A stretch of DNA of 64,000 nucleotides from positions 1,268,501 through 1,332,500 of the forward strand of contig NZ_CP017415.1 of assembly GCF_001753245.1 (NCBI RefSeq). The letters run 5' to 3'. Below, piece after piece: positions 57,609 through 64,000 of this stretch; position 1 is the stretch's first letter, and every line of letters begins with the position of its first letter. Source of the stretch: Acidihalobacter yilgarnensis. Lineage in GTDB: Bacteria > Pseudomonadota > Gammaproteobacteria > DSM-5130 > Acidihalobacteraceae. The position numbers and the translations under genes are program-made. The notes beneath the pieces were generated by a model. That model saw only the letters and a list, made by a program, of their open reading frames with translations, had not been told where the DNA came from and searched no databases.

Positions 57609-58433
57609 GTGAGCGAAGACACCCTCATAAGTAGCGAACACGCCACGGGTCACGCTCAGTCAGAACTGCCGTTTGCCTTGGTCTGGGGCGAACCACTGTC
57701 GAATCCGCCGCAGGATCTATACATTCCCCCCGACGCACTTGAGGTCTTTCTTGAGGCCTTCGAAGGCCCCCTGGACCTGCTGCTGTACCTGATCAAACGC
57801 CAGAACCTCAACATACTCGATATCCCCATCGCCGAGGTGACGCGTCAGTATGTGGACTATATCGCCCTGATGCAGAATCTGCGGCTGGAACTTGCCGCCG
57901 AGTATCTGGTGATGGCCGCAGTATTGGCGGAAATCAAATCGCGCATGCTGTTGCCGAGACCCGCCGAGGTCGAGGCCGATGAGGCCGATCCGCGTGCCGA
58001 GCTGGTCCGCCGTTTGCAGGAATACGAGCGCATCAGGCGCGCAGCTGAAGACATCGATGCGTTGCCACGCATGGATCGTGACTGGATTGCCGTCAACGTG
58101 GCGCCGCCTCCACGAGAGATTGCGCGACCTGAACCCGAGGTCGATTTACGCGAAATTCTTCATGCACTGCGTGAAGTGATGGGGCGTGCACAGATGTTCA
58201 CCCACCATCATATCCAACGTGAGCCCTTGTCCATTCGCGAACGTATGTCGCGCGTGTTGGAACGCCTGGGCGATGATTTCATCGAATTCACCGGTTTTTT
58301 CTCCCCGGAAGAAGGACGCCGCGGCGTGGTGGTCACCCTGTTGGCCCTGTTGGAACTGCTTAAAGAACACCTGATCGAGCTGGTTCAGAACGAGCCCTTC
58401 ACGCCGATTTATGTCAAACGCGCGGATCGTTGA
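57609..58433 (+). CDS. scpA: Segregation and condensation protein A
   Basis: A 274-residue kleisin that bridges SMC heads and binds ScpB to condense and segregate the chromosome. After a variable N-terminus of about 45 residues come the core F-E-G-P-L-D-L-L-L-Y-L-I and Y-L-V-M-A-A-V-L-A-E-I-K-S-R-M-L-L-P. An acidic linker leads to the C-terminal winged helix with V-T-L-L-A-L-L-E-L-L-K-E. GTG at 57609 is the start. scpB follows after nine bases. No smc is in this window. Confidence 0.95.
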   Translation: MSEDTLISSEHATGHAQSELPFALVWGEPLSNPPQDLYIPPDALEVFLEAFEGPLDLLLYLIKRQNLNILDIPIAEVTRQYVDYIALMQNLRLELAAEYLVMAAVLAEIKSRMLLPRPAEVEADEADPRAELVRRLQEYERIRRAAEDIDALPRMDRDWIAVNVAPPPREIARPEPEVDLREILHALREVMGRAQMFTHHHIQREPLSIRERMSRVLERLGDDFIEFTGFFSPEEGRRGVVVTLLALLELLKEHLIELVQNEPFTPIYVKRADR

Positions 58434-58442
58434 GGTCATTCT

Positions 58443-59186
58443 GTGAGTGAAATACCGATCATTCGGCAAGTCATCGAGGCTGCACTGCTGAGCGCTACGC
58501 AACCGCTGAGTCTCGAACGCCTGGAGCGTTTGTTCGAAGGTGAGGAGCCGGCGCTGGATCGCCAGGCGATTCGTCAGGCCTTGGGCGAACTCGCGGATGA
58601 TTGCGATTCTCGCTGCTACGAGCTGAGCGAAGTGGCCAGTGGCTACCGGCTGCAGATCAAGAGCGAATTGGCGCCCTGGATCCATCGTTTATGGGAAGAA
58701 CGGCCGCCGCGTTATTCTCGGGCTACCCTTGAGACACTGGCCTTGATCGCTTATCGACAGCCGATCACTCGCGGTGAGATTGAATCCGTACGCGGGGTCA
58801 GTGTGAGCAGCCATATTATCAAAGGGCTGCAGGAGCGGGATTGGGTCCGTGTCGTCGGCCATCGCGAGGTGCCGGGGCGGCCAGCACTGTACGCGACCAC
58901 ACGCGGGTTTCTGGATTATTTCGGGCTCAAATCCCTGGATGAACTGCCGCCGTTGGCCGAATTTATGGATATCGAAGGCCTGCATCCTCAGTTAGATCTG
59001 GGCGACCCGGAGGCGATAGGCGCCGAAGCCGAAGCCGAAGCCGAAGCCGAAGCCGAAGCCGAAGCCGAAGCCGAAGCCGAAGCCGAAGCCGAAGCCGAAG
59101 CCGAAGCCGAAGCCGAAGCCGAAGCCGAAGCCGAAGCCGAAGCCGAAGCCGAAGCCGAAGCCAAACCGCAGGACGGCGGAGCCTAG
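58443..59186 (+). CDS. scpB: Segregation and condensation protein B with Ala-Glu repeat tail
   Basis: A 247-residue protein. Residues 1-185 form the two winged helices of ScpB, with T-L-E-T-L-A-L-I-A-Y-R-Q-P-I-T-R-G-E-I-E and G-R-P-A-L-Y-A-T-T as family signatures. ScpB dimers bind ScpA in the SMC complex. Unusually, residues 194-239 are 23 exact Ala-Glu pairs, coded by 23 identical GCCGAA units, before the end K-P-Q-D-G-G-A. The tail is strongly negative and probably a long helix. Many ScpB proteins have acidic tails, but rarely one this regular. GTG start at 58443. Confidence 0.95.
   Translation: MSEIPIIRQVIEAALLSATQPLSLERLERLFEGEEPALDRQAIRQALGELADDCDSRCYELSEVASGYRLQIKSELAPWIHRLWEERPPRYSRATLETLALIAYRQPITRGEIESVRGVSVSSHIIKGLQERDWVRVVGHREVPGRPALYATTRGFLDYFGLKSLDELPPLAEFMDIEGLHPQLDLGDPEAIGAEAEAEAEAEAEAEAEAEAEAEAEAEAEAEAEAEAEAEAEAEAEAEAKPQDGGA
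59022..59159 (+). repeat. Hexanucleotide tandem repeat (GCCGAA)x23 inside scpB
   Basis: Twenty-three perfect copies of GCCGAA, then GCCAAA. The perfect identity at third-codon positions points to recent slippage expansion. Copy changes keep the reading frame, so the result would be tail-length variation rather than on/off switching. The opposite strand reads as Leu-Arg repeats, which I do not regard as coding. Confidence 0.97.
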
Positions 59187-59188
59187 AC

Positions 59189-59605
59189 ATGTCGCTGGCG
59201 TTGCGTTATTCGCTGTTCGCCGCCTTGGCGACGCTTGCGAACCTACTAACCCAGGATGTCACGCTGCTCCTGTTTGAGCACCAAGTTTATGCCTTGTATG
59301 TGGCGATGGCGACCGGCACGCTGGTCGGTCTGTATGCGAAGTACGTGCTCGACAAGCGCTATATCTTTGCTTACCGCACGCGCGATGCCGCGCACGATGT
59401 ACGTACTTTCATGCTGTACGCGACGACTGGTGCGTTCACGACGCTGATTTTCTGGGCCTGCGAGCTCGGTTTCTATCACGCCTTCGGCACACATGCCTGG
59501 CGCACTGCGGGCGCAGTGATCGGCTTATCCATCGGTTATTGGCTGAAATACCGGCTTGATCGTCGGTTTGCCTTCGCGACCGCCGCCGATACCGCCACGG
59601 GTTGA
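59189..59605 (+). CDS. GtrA family membrane protein
   Basis: A 138-residue protein with four hydrophobic helices (about 5-25, 35-55, 70-92, 100-120) and basic loops such as K-Y-V-L-D-K-R-Y-I-F. This matches GtrA proteins, which are proposed to flip polyprenyl-linked sugars for cell-surface glycosylation. The C-terminal W-L-K-Y-R-L-D-R-R-F-A-F is typical. ATG at 59189 comes two bases after the scpB stop. No glycosyltransferase partner is beside it, so the pathway is unknown. Confidence 0.88.
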   Translation: MSLALRYSLFAALATLANLLTQDVTLLLFEHQVYALYVAMATGTLVGLYAKYVLDKRYIFAYRTRDAAHDVRTFMLYATTGAFTTLIFWACELGFYHAFGTHAWRTAGAVIGLSIGYWLKYRLDRRFAFATAADTATG

Positions 59606-59617
59606 ACTGGGTATCGC

Positions 59618-60139
59618 TCAGCGTTCAAGCAGGCGGGGCATCAGCATAACCAGATTGCAAGGCCGGGTACGGTGATCGAGTTGAGCCTCGATCAGGCGAT
59701 CCCATCCTGTGCGGCAGGCGCCGGAGGACCCAGGCAAGCAGAAGATGTAGGTTGCATTCGCTACGCCGGCGATCGCCCGAGACTGGATACTGGATGTCTT
59801 GATTTCCTCGTAGGACAGCGAGCGGAACAGTTCGCCAAACCCCTCGATTTCCTTGTCCAATAAGGGGCTGATTGCCTCAGGGGTGCCGTCGCGCCCGGTG
59901 ACGCCGGTGCCGCCGGTCGAGATCACGGCATGAATTTTCGGGGAGGCTATCCATTGCGACAGCGTCGCTCTGATTTGATAGATGTCATCCTTGACGATAC
60001 ATCGCTCAGCGATGTGATGACCTGCCTTTGTGATGCGCTCCATGAGGACTTGACCGGAGGTGTCGTCAGCCTCGGTGCGGCTGTCGGAGATGGTCAGTAC
60101 GGCGATGTTCAGAGGGATGAATTCGGCTGCTTGGGTCAC
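59618..60139 (-). CDS. moaB: Molybdenum cofactor biosynthesis protein MoaB
   Basis: A 173-residue MoaB/Mog-type protein that adenylylates molybdopterin before molybdenum insertion by MoeA. It opens with [11 protein letters not shown] and has the nucleotide-binding loop [11 protein letters not shown], followed by T-P-E-A-I and the late L-P-G-S-S-G-A-C. It converges with the GtrA gene. Its functional partners moeA and mobB are at 13.4-15.1 kb. Confidence 0.94.
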   Translation of the reverse strand: MTQAAEFIPLNIAVLTISDSRTEADDTSGQVLMERITKAGHHIAERCIVKDDIYQIRATLSQWIASPKIHAVISTGGTGVTGRDGTPEAISPLLDKEIEGFGELFRSLSYEEIKTSSIQSRAIAGVANATYIFCLPGSSGACRTGWDRLIEAQLDHRTRPCNLVMLMPRLLER

Positions 60140-60198
60140 GATGGGCTCCCGTAGTTGGTGCGATCGACAAAACGGGCCGCCAACGGCCTGTCGTCGGG

Positions 60199-60204
60199 TA
60201 CAAT
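60199..60204 (+). promoter_or_regulatory. -10-like hexamer directly before rluB
   Basis: TACAAT ends six bases before the rluB ATG at 60211, preceded by GGG rather than a clear -35 at the right distance. It may be a promoter for a leaderless transcript, comparable to the one before 55674. Confidence 0.3.
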
Positions 60205-60210
60205 GTCGGC

Positions 60211-61008
60211 ATGAACGATAGTGTACCTCCAGAAAGATTGCAGAAGCTGCTGGCCCGGGCCGGATTAGGGTCTCGCCGCGAAATTGAAACCTGGATCGCG
60301 GCCGGAGAGATCACGGTCAATGGCGAGGTTGCGACTCTGGGCACCCGTGCCACAGCGAGCGATCGCGTCACACGTCAAGGCCGTCCGCTGTCGTTGTCAC
60401 GCCGTATCGCGCAGGAACCGCAAACCATCGTCTACTTCAAGCCGGAAGGTGAAGTCAGCACGCGTAGCGACCCGGAGGGGCGACCGAGTGTTTACGCCAA
60501 TCTGCCACGTGGCCGCTGGGTAGGCGTAGGTCGTCTCGACATCAATACTTCCGGCCTGTTGCTGTTCACCAACGACGGCGAGTTGGCACACAAACTGATG
60601 CATCCATCCAGCGGCATCGAGCGCGAATACGCTGTACGCATACGGGGTGAGGCGAGCGAGGAACAGCTTACCCGCCTGCGCACGGGTATCGAACTCGATG
60701 ATGGCCCGGCAGGCTTCGACGATGTGATCGACGCCGGTGGCAGCGGTGGATCGAATCACTGGTTCCATGTGGTGCTCAAGGAAGGGCGCAAACGCGAGGT
60801 GAGACGGCTTTGGGAGGCCGTTGGTTTGGTCGTCAGCCGTTTGATCCGTGTGCGTTACGGGCCGATTCAGCTCGGAAGAGTGCTACGTGCCGGCCGTTGG
60901 CGGGCGCTTGATGAGAACGAGCTGCGCGAGCTTTACAAAGCGGCAGGCGTCAACCCGCCGTTCCCAACCCGCCCTCCCAAACGGACGCGACCCTCCCGGC
61001 GTCGGTGA
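60211..61008 (+). CDS. rluB: 23S rRNA pseudouridine synthase (RluB-type)
   Basis: A 265-residue RsuA/RluB-family enzyme. The N-terminal S4 RNA-binding domain is seen in L-Q-K-L-L-A-R-A-G-L-G-S-R-R. The catalytic aspartate is Asp110 in V-G-R-L-D-I-N-T-S-G-L-L. The C-terminal part has G-R-K-R-E-V-R-R-L-W and a basic tail (P-P-K-R-T-R-P-S-R-R-R). The scpA-scpB-rluB order and the extended basic tail favour RluB (position 2605) over RluF or RsuA. It is followed after six bases by an endonuclease III-like gene. Confidence 0.93.
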   Translation: MNDSVPPERLQKLLARAGLGSRREIETWIAAGEITVNGEVATLGTRATASDRVTRQGRPLSLSRRIAQEPQTIVYFKPEGEVSTRSDPEGRPSVYANLPRGRWVGVGRLDINTSGLLLFTNDGELAHKLMHPSSGIEREYAVRIRGEASEEQLTRLRTGIELDDGPAGFDDVIDAGGSGGSNHWFHVVLKEGRKREVRRLWEAVGLVVSRLIRVRYGPIQLGRVLRAGRWRALDENELRELYKAAGVNPPFPTRPPKRTRPSRRR

Positions 61009-61014
61009 CGCAAG

Positions 61015-61680
61015 TTGGAACGGTTGGTTCTGGAGCGTACTCGGGCCGAGGCGGTTTTCACGCGTCTACTGGATACCCACGGCCCGCAACATTGGTGGCC
61101 CGCCGATACGCCCTTTGAAATGATGGTCGGTGCGGTCCTGACCCAAAACACCCGCTGGCAAAACGTCGAAAGAGCGTTGGAACGGCTGCGCACCGCAGAA
61201 ATGCTCAATGTACATATCATGGCAGCGCTTCCCCTGGACGTGCTTGCTGAGTATCTGCGCCCGGTGGGTTACTACAACCTCAAGGCTCGGCGTTTGTCCG
61301 CCTTTACCAATTGGTATCACGATAGCGGTGGTTTCGAGACACTGAGCGGTCTCGAAACGGGATGTCTGCGTGAGGCACTGCTCAATGTAAGCGGGATTGG
61401 ACCTGAAACTGCCGACGATATCCTGCTGTACGCCTTCTATCGACCGGTATTCGTGATTGACGCCTATACACGTCGTCTGTTCGGCCGCTTGGGGCTGTTG
61501 CCAGCGGCGGCTGCTTACGAACAACTGCGTGCTGCCTTCGAGGCGAATCTGTCTCCGGATGCCGGACGGTATGGCGAATATCACGCACTAATCGTGGCAC
61601 ATGCCAAGCATGTATGCCGCCCGCGACCGGATTGCTCGACATGTTGCTTGCGTGGGGAATGCCGCTTGGGTCGAGGCTGA
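61015..61680 (+). CDS. Endonuclease III-like HhH-GPD base-excision protein
   Basis: A 221-residue DNA glycosylase-type protein. The helix-hairpin-helix is L-N-V-S-G-I-G-P-E-T-A-D-D, the catalytic aspartate is in V-I-D-A-Y-T-R-R, and four C-terminal cysteines (C-x5-C-x2-C-x5-C pattern with an extra Cys) can hold an iron-sulfur cluster. The lysine that gives Nth its lyase activity is replaced by Glu in G-P-E-T. This fits the 'endonuclease III domain' subfamily, so it may be a monofunctional glycosylase. TTG at 61015 is the likely start. Confidence 0.87.
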   Translation: MERLVLERTRAEAVFTRLLDTHGPQHWWPADTPFEMMVGAVLTQNTRWQNVERALERLRTAEMLNVHIMAALPLDVLAEYLRPVGYYNLKARRLSAFTNWYHDSGGFETLSGLETGCLREALLNVSGIGPETADDILLYAFYRPVFVIDAYTRRLFGRLGLLPAAAAYEQLRAAFEANLSPDAGRYGEYHALIVAHAKHVCRPRPDCSTCCLRGECRLGRG

Positions 61681-61755
61681 ATGCATCATCGCGCGGTGTC
61701 TATACTTGGGTGAAGAAGATGTCCGCGATCCCTCCCGGATTCGCGGGAGGGGGGG

Positions 61756-62796
61756 ATGCGAATCATTTGTTGTTTCTTGTTGGCGCTGTTCGGACTGGGT
61801 GTCACCGGCGTACAGGCAAGGGTAGAGGGTGAGCTGGCGCCGGGTCTGGTCAATCCAGGCGCCCATGAACACCCGCCTTGGTTTAAGCAGTCCTTTCTCG
61901 ACATGCGTGAGGATGTCGCCGAGGCATCGGCGCAAGGCAAACGCGTCATGCTCTACTTTTATCAGGACGGATGCCCCTACTGCGCCAAATTGCTACGCGA
62001 TAATTTCGCGCAGTCGCGCATTGCCGATGCGACGCGCCGTTACTTCGATGTCATCGCGATCAACCTGTGGGGTGATCGCGAGGTAACCGATTTCGATGGT
62101 CAGCACACCACGGAAAAGCGTTTTGCCCGCGCACTCAAGGTCATGTTTACCCCCACGGTGCTGTTGCTCGACACGGATGGCAAGGTTGCGCTGCGTATCA
62201 ACGGTTATTTCCCGCCGCATCGTTTTCTCGCAGCGATAAGCTATGTAGGGGAAGGGTTGGATGCGAAGGAAAGCTTCCGTGAATACCTTGCCCGTACCTT
62301 GCCTGAACCCGCCAGTGGGCGGCTGCATACGGTGCCCGGCGCACTGAAGGCGCCCTATCAGTTACAGGCTGCACTCAAGGCGGATTCCAGACCGTTGATG
62401 GTGCTTTTCGAGCAGCAGGAGTGTCGCGACTGTGACGAGCTGCACGAGGTTGTTTTCAGGCGTGCGGAGACGCAGCATTTACTCAAAGACTTTCAGATCG
62501 TGGTGCTCGATATGTGGGCACCCACGCCGTTGACCACGCCGGCAGGCAAGGCGAGCACTGCGGCGGATTGGGCCAATGCCTTGGGTATCGACTACGCGCC
62601 CAGCATGGTGTTTTTCGACCGAGCGGGACAGCGAGTGTTTTCCACGGGTGGGTACCTGCGTGCGTTTCATGTGCAGTCGGTGCTCGATTATGTCGCATCG
62701 GGCGCGTATCGGACGCAACCGGAATTCCAGCGTTATATCGAATCGCGTGCCGATGCCCTGCGGGCACGCGGTATCAAGGTGGATATCTGGCGCTAG
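61756..62796 (+). CDS. Exported protein with two thioredoxin-like domains
   Basis: A 346-residue periplasmic protein. A signal peptide (hydrophobic core F-L-L-A-L-F-G-L-G-V, cleavage after V-Q-A) precedes domain 1 with Cys73-Pro-Tyr-Cys76 (D-G-C-P-Y-C-A-K) and cis-proline F-T-P-T-V. Domain 2 has Cys223-Arg-Asp-Cys226 and Y-A-P-S-M-V. It resembles SoxW-like or DUF255-type thioredoxins seen in sulfur bacteria. A role in reducing periplasmic thiols is likely, but the partner is unknown. ATG at 61756 follows GGAGGGGG. A DUF1059 gene follows in the same direction. Confidence 0.85.
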   Translation: MRIICCFLLALFGLGVTGVQARVEGELAPGLVNPGAHEHPPWFKQSFLDMREDVAEASAQGKRVMLYFYQDGCPYCAKLLRDNFAQSRIADATRRYFDVIAINLWGDREVTDFDGQHTTEKRFARALKVMFTPTVLLLDTDGKVALRINGYFPPHRFLAAISYVGEGLDAKESFREYLARTLPEPASGRLHTVPGALKAPYQLQAALKADSRPLMVLFEQQECRDCDELHEVVFRRAETQHLLKDFQIVVLDMWAPTPLTTPAGKASTAADWANALGIDYAPSMVFFDRAGQRVFSTGGYLRAFHVQSVLDYVASGAYRTQPEFQRYIESRADALRARGIKVDIWR

Positions 62797-62815
62797 CGGA
62801 TCGGTAGGAGGAGAC

Positions 62816-63064
62816 ATGAAAACCATGACGTGCAGACAGCTTGGCGGGGCATGCGATCAGGTGTTTCGCGCGGCCTCATTCGAGGAGGTGGCAGCATTGA
62901 GCAAGCGGCACGGGATGGAGATGTTTCGCCGACACGACGAAGCTCACCTCAAGGCGATGCAGCAGATGCGGGCACTCTTGCAGCAGCCCGAAGCGATGGG
63001 AAGGTGGCTTGAAGACATGAAAAAGGCCTTCGAGGCACTGCCCGAGGACTCGCGCGGTACGTGA
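62816..63064 (+). CDS. DUF1059 family small protein
   Basis: An 82-residue soluble protein beginning M-K-T-M-T-C-R-Q-L-G-G-A-C and containing S-K-R-H-G-M-E-M-F-R-R and D-E-A-H-L-K-A-M. This is the typical pattern of DUF1059 and its relatives. Two conserved cysteines at residues 6 and 13 could be redox-active or bind metal; no function is established. ATG at 62816 has a strong GGAGGAG upstream. The frame extends further upstream inside the neighbouring gene, but that part is not related. It is probably co-transcribed with the double-thioredoxin gene. Confidence 0.85.
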   Translation: MKTMTCRQLGGACDQVFRAASFEEVAALSKRHGMEMFRRHDEAHLKAMQQMRALLQQPEAMGRWLEDMKKAFEALPEDSRGT

Positions 63065-63152
63065 CAGCTCGGATGTGTTCCGGGTCTTGTCAATCGTTAC
63101 GATTCGCGTCTTCGCGTCTTCAGCGAGTTCAGCGAATCCCACCCACCCTGTC

Positions 63153-63923
63153 TTATTGCCTTCCGGGCTGACATTCGATGTCGGTTCCGGAGACGCCTTG
63201 GCTGTCGGGCCCGAGAAAATACAGATAGGGGGCGATGACGAGCTCTGGCTGGGGATGGGCATCAGGCGGTTCGCCGGGATAATGCGCACGTCGCTCACGG
63301 GTCGCTACCGGCCCGGTATCGACGCCATTGACGCGGATGGGATGATTGCTATCGCCGTCGTATTCAGCAGCCAGGATGTCGAGCATCCCCTTTTGCCCGG
63401 CCTTGGCAATGCCGTAGGCACCCCAGTAGGCACGTTGACAGTGATGCGTGGAAAACACGATGGCCGGGTCATCCGCGCGTTCGAGCAGCGGTAGGCAGAC
63501 GCGGGTAAGCAGGAAGGGTGCGTGCAGATTGACGGTCATCACCCTCAACCATAATTCGACGTCGTAGTGCTTGAAGGGCGTCAGCGCACCGACCCAACCG
63601 GCGTTGTTGACCAGGCCGTGCAGTTGGCCGAATTCGCCTTCGATGTTGTCCATCAAGTCGGCATAATCCTTGGCCGTGGCACCCTCCAGGTTCATCGGGT
63701 AAATGGCGGGCTGCGGTCCACCGGTTGCTTCGATGGCGTCGTACACGGCTTCGAGCTTCTTGACCGTTTTGCCAAGCAGGATAACGGTTGCGCCTAGTTG
63801 CGCACAGGCGAGCGAGAGGGCCTTGCCGATGCCGTCTCCTGCGCCGGTGATGAGGATGATCCGCCCGCCGAGCAGCGCGGGGCGGGGTGTGTATTGCCTG
63901 ATCGCAGACTCGTCCAGGGGCAT
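63153..63923 (-). CDS. YciK-type short-chain dehydrogenase/reductase
   Basis: A 256-residue NAD(P)-binding oxidoreductase: G-A-G-D-G-I-G-K-A nucleotide loop, N-N-A-G-W motif, and Y-G-I-A-K catalytic pair preceded by F-S-T-H-H. The start A-L-L-G-G-R-I-I-L-I-T-G-A and the late L-G-P-D-S-Q-G-V-S-G-T-D match YciK, whose substrate is unknown. ATG at 63923 is preferred because AAGGAG lies nine bases upstream. It converges with the DUF1059 gene. In this group the usual SSS stretch at the serine is altered to S-T-H-H. Confidence 0.87.
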   Translation of the reverse strand: MPLDESAIRQYTPRPALLGGRIILITGAGDGIGKALSLACAQLGATVILLGKTVKKLEAVYDAIEATGGPQPAIYPMNLEGATAKDYADLMDNIEGEFGQLHGLVNNAGWVGALTPFKHYDVELWLRVMTVNLHAPFLLTRVCLPLLERADDPAIVFSTHHCQRAYWGAYGIAKAGQKGMLDILAAEYDGDSNHPIRVNGVDTGPVATRERRAHYPGEPPDAHPQPELVIAPYLYFLGPDSQGVSGTDIECQPGRQ

Positions 63924-64000
63924 TAATGCAAACTCCTTATTATTTGTGTGGAACATTCTAACCCACTACGCACGGCACCTTCGAGTGTGGCTGGCAATCC

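Noticed and set aside
59022-59159. Possible CRISPR-like array
   Set aside because: The units are contiguous six-base repeats without spacers and lie in frame inside scpB.
58963-59190. Leu-Arg repeat protein opposite the scpB tract
   Set aside because: It is simply the complement of the GCCGAA repeat; no start context or conserved part outside the repeat.
63103-63136. Short direct repeats (TTCGCGTC twice, TTCAGCGA twice) between the DUF1059 and SDR genes
   Set aside because: Only two copies each of 8-9 bases in a short convergent spacer; could be chance.

Overview
The window is a gene-dense, GC-rich stretch of a gammaproteobacterial chromosome. Gene content and order (rseB-grx-lepA-lepB-rnc-era-recO-pdxJ-acpS; xerD-dsbC; parE/parC with fimX and psd nearby; scpA-scpB-rluB) resemble Pseudomonas and Chromatiales/Ectothiorhodospiraceae-type genomes. 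I infer a chemolithotroph-like member of that group but cannot name a species. No rRNA, tRNA or CRISPR array was seen.

Layout. (1) 1-10482: a long plus-strand housekeeping run: the end of rseB/mucB, a glutaredoxin-like gene, lepA, lepB, a DUF4845 protein, rnc, era, recO, pdxJ, acpS, cysM, a PolB-type exonuclease and rlmD, many with overlapping stop/start codons. (2) 10596-15149: a GNAT gene, then a minus-strand block: a frameshifted sixA-like phosphatase, a host-attachment-type protein, a DUF929 thiol protein, moeA and mobB. (3) 15253-19037: nfeD, slipin, xerD and dsbC. (4) 19134-31419: an accessory region. It holds an AraC regulator divergent from a zinc alcohol dehydrogenase, a small cupin-like remnant with a nested palindromic element, a complete type I restriction-modification locus (hsdM-hsdS-hsdR), a phospholipase-D-like protein with one intact HKD motif, and an MFS pump co-directional with an AraC regulator. 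(5) 31599-39654: a YbbN-type co-chaperone, a DUF455 protein, parE, a HAD phosphatase, parC and htpX. (6) 40099-44237: acetoacetyl-CoA synthetase, thiolase and 3-hydroxybutyrate dehydrogenase, which together turn 3-hydroxybutyrate/acetoacetate into acetyl-CoA. (7) 44286-51848: a FimX-like degenerate GGDEF/EAL protein with a PilZ-like partner, the EF-P lysylation genes epmB-efp-epmA, and psd. (8) 51990-63923: prmB (frameshifted at its extreme 3' end), a parvulin lipoprotein, yciI, yciB, a YciO/YrdC protein, a site-2 protease, trpS, scpA, scpB with a 23-copy (GCCGAA) tract, a GtrA protein, moaB, rluB, an endonuclease III-like gene, a two-thioredoxin-domain periplasmic protein, a DUF1059 protein and a YciK-type SDR.

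Themes. Thiol/disulfide proteins recur (glutaredoxin-like, DUF929, DsbC, YbbN, double thioredoxin). Molybdenum cofactor genes sit at two places (moeA-mobB and moaB). The most unusual features are the Ala-Glu hexamer tract in scpB, two one-base frameshifts in G/C homopolymers (sixA-like, prmB), the restriction-modification island with its flanking remnants, and a FimX homologue whose EAL-type motif is eroded further than usual. I did not find a clearly undescribed multi-gene system. The closest candidate is the hsd locus together with the neighbouring PLD-like gene.
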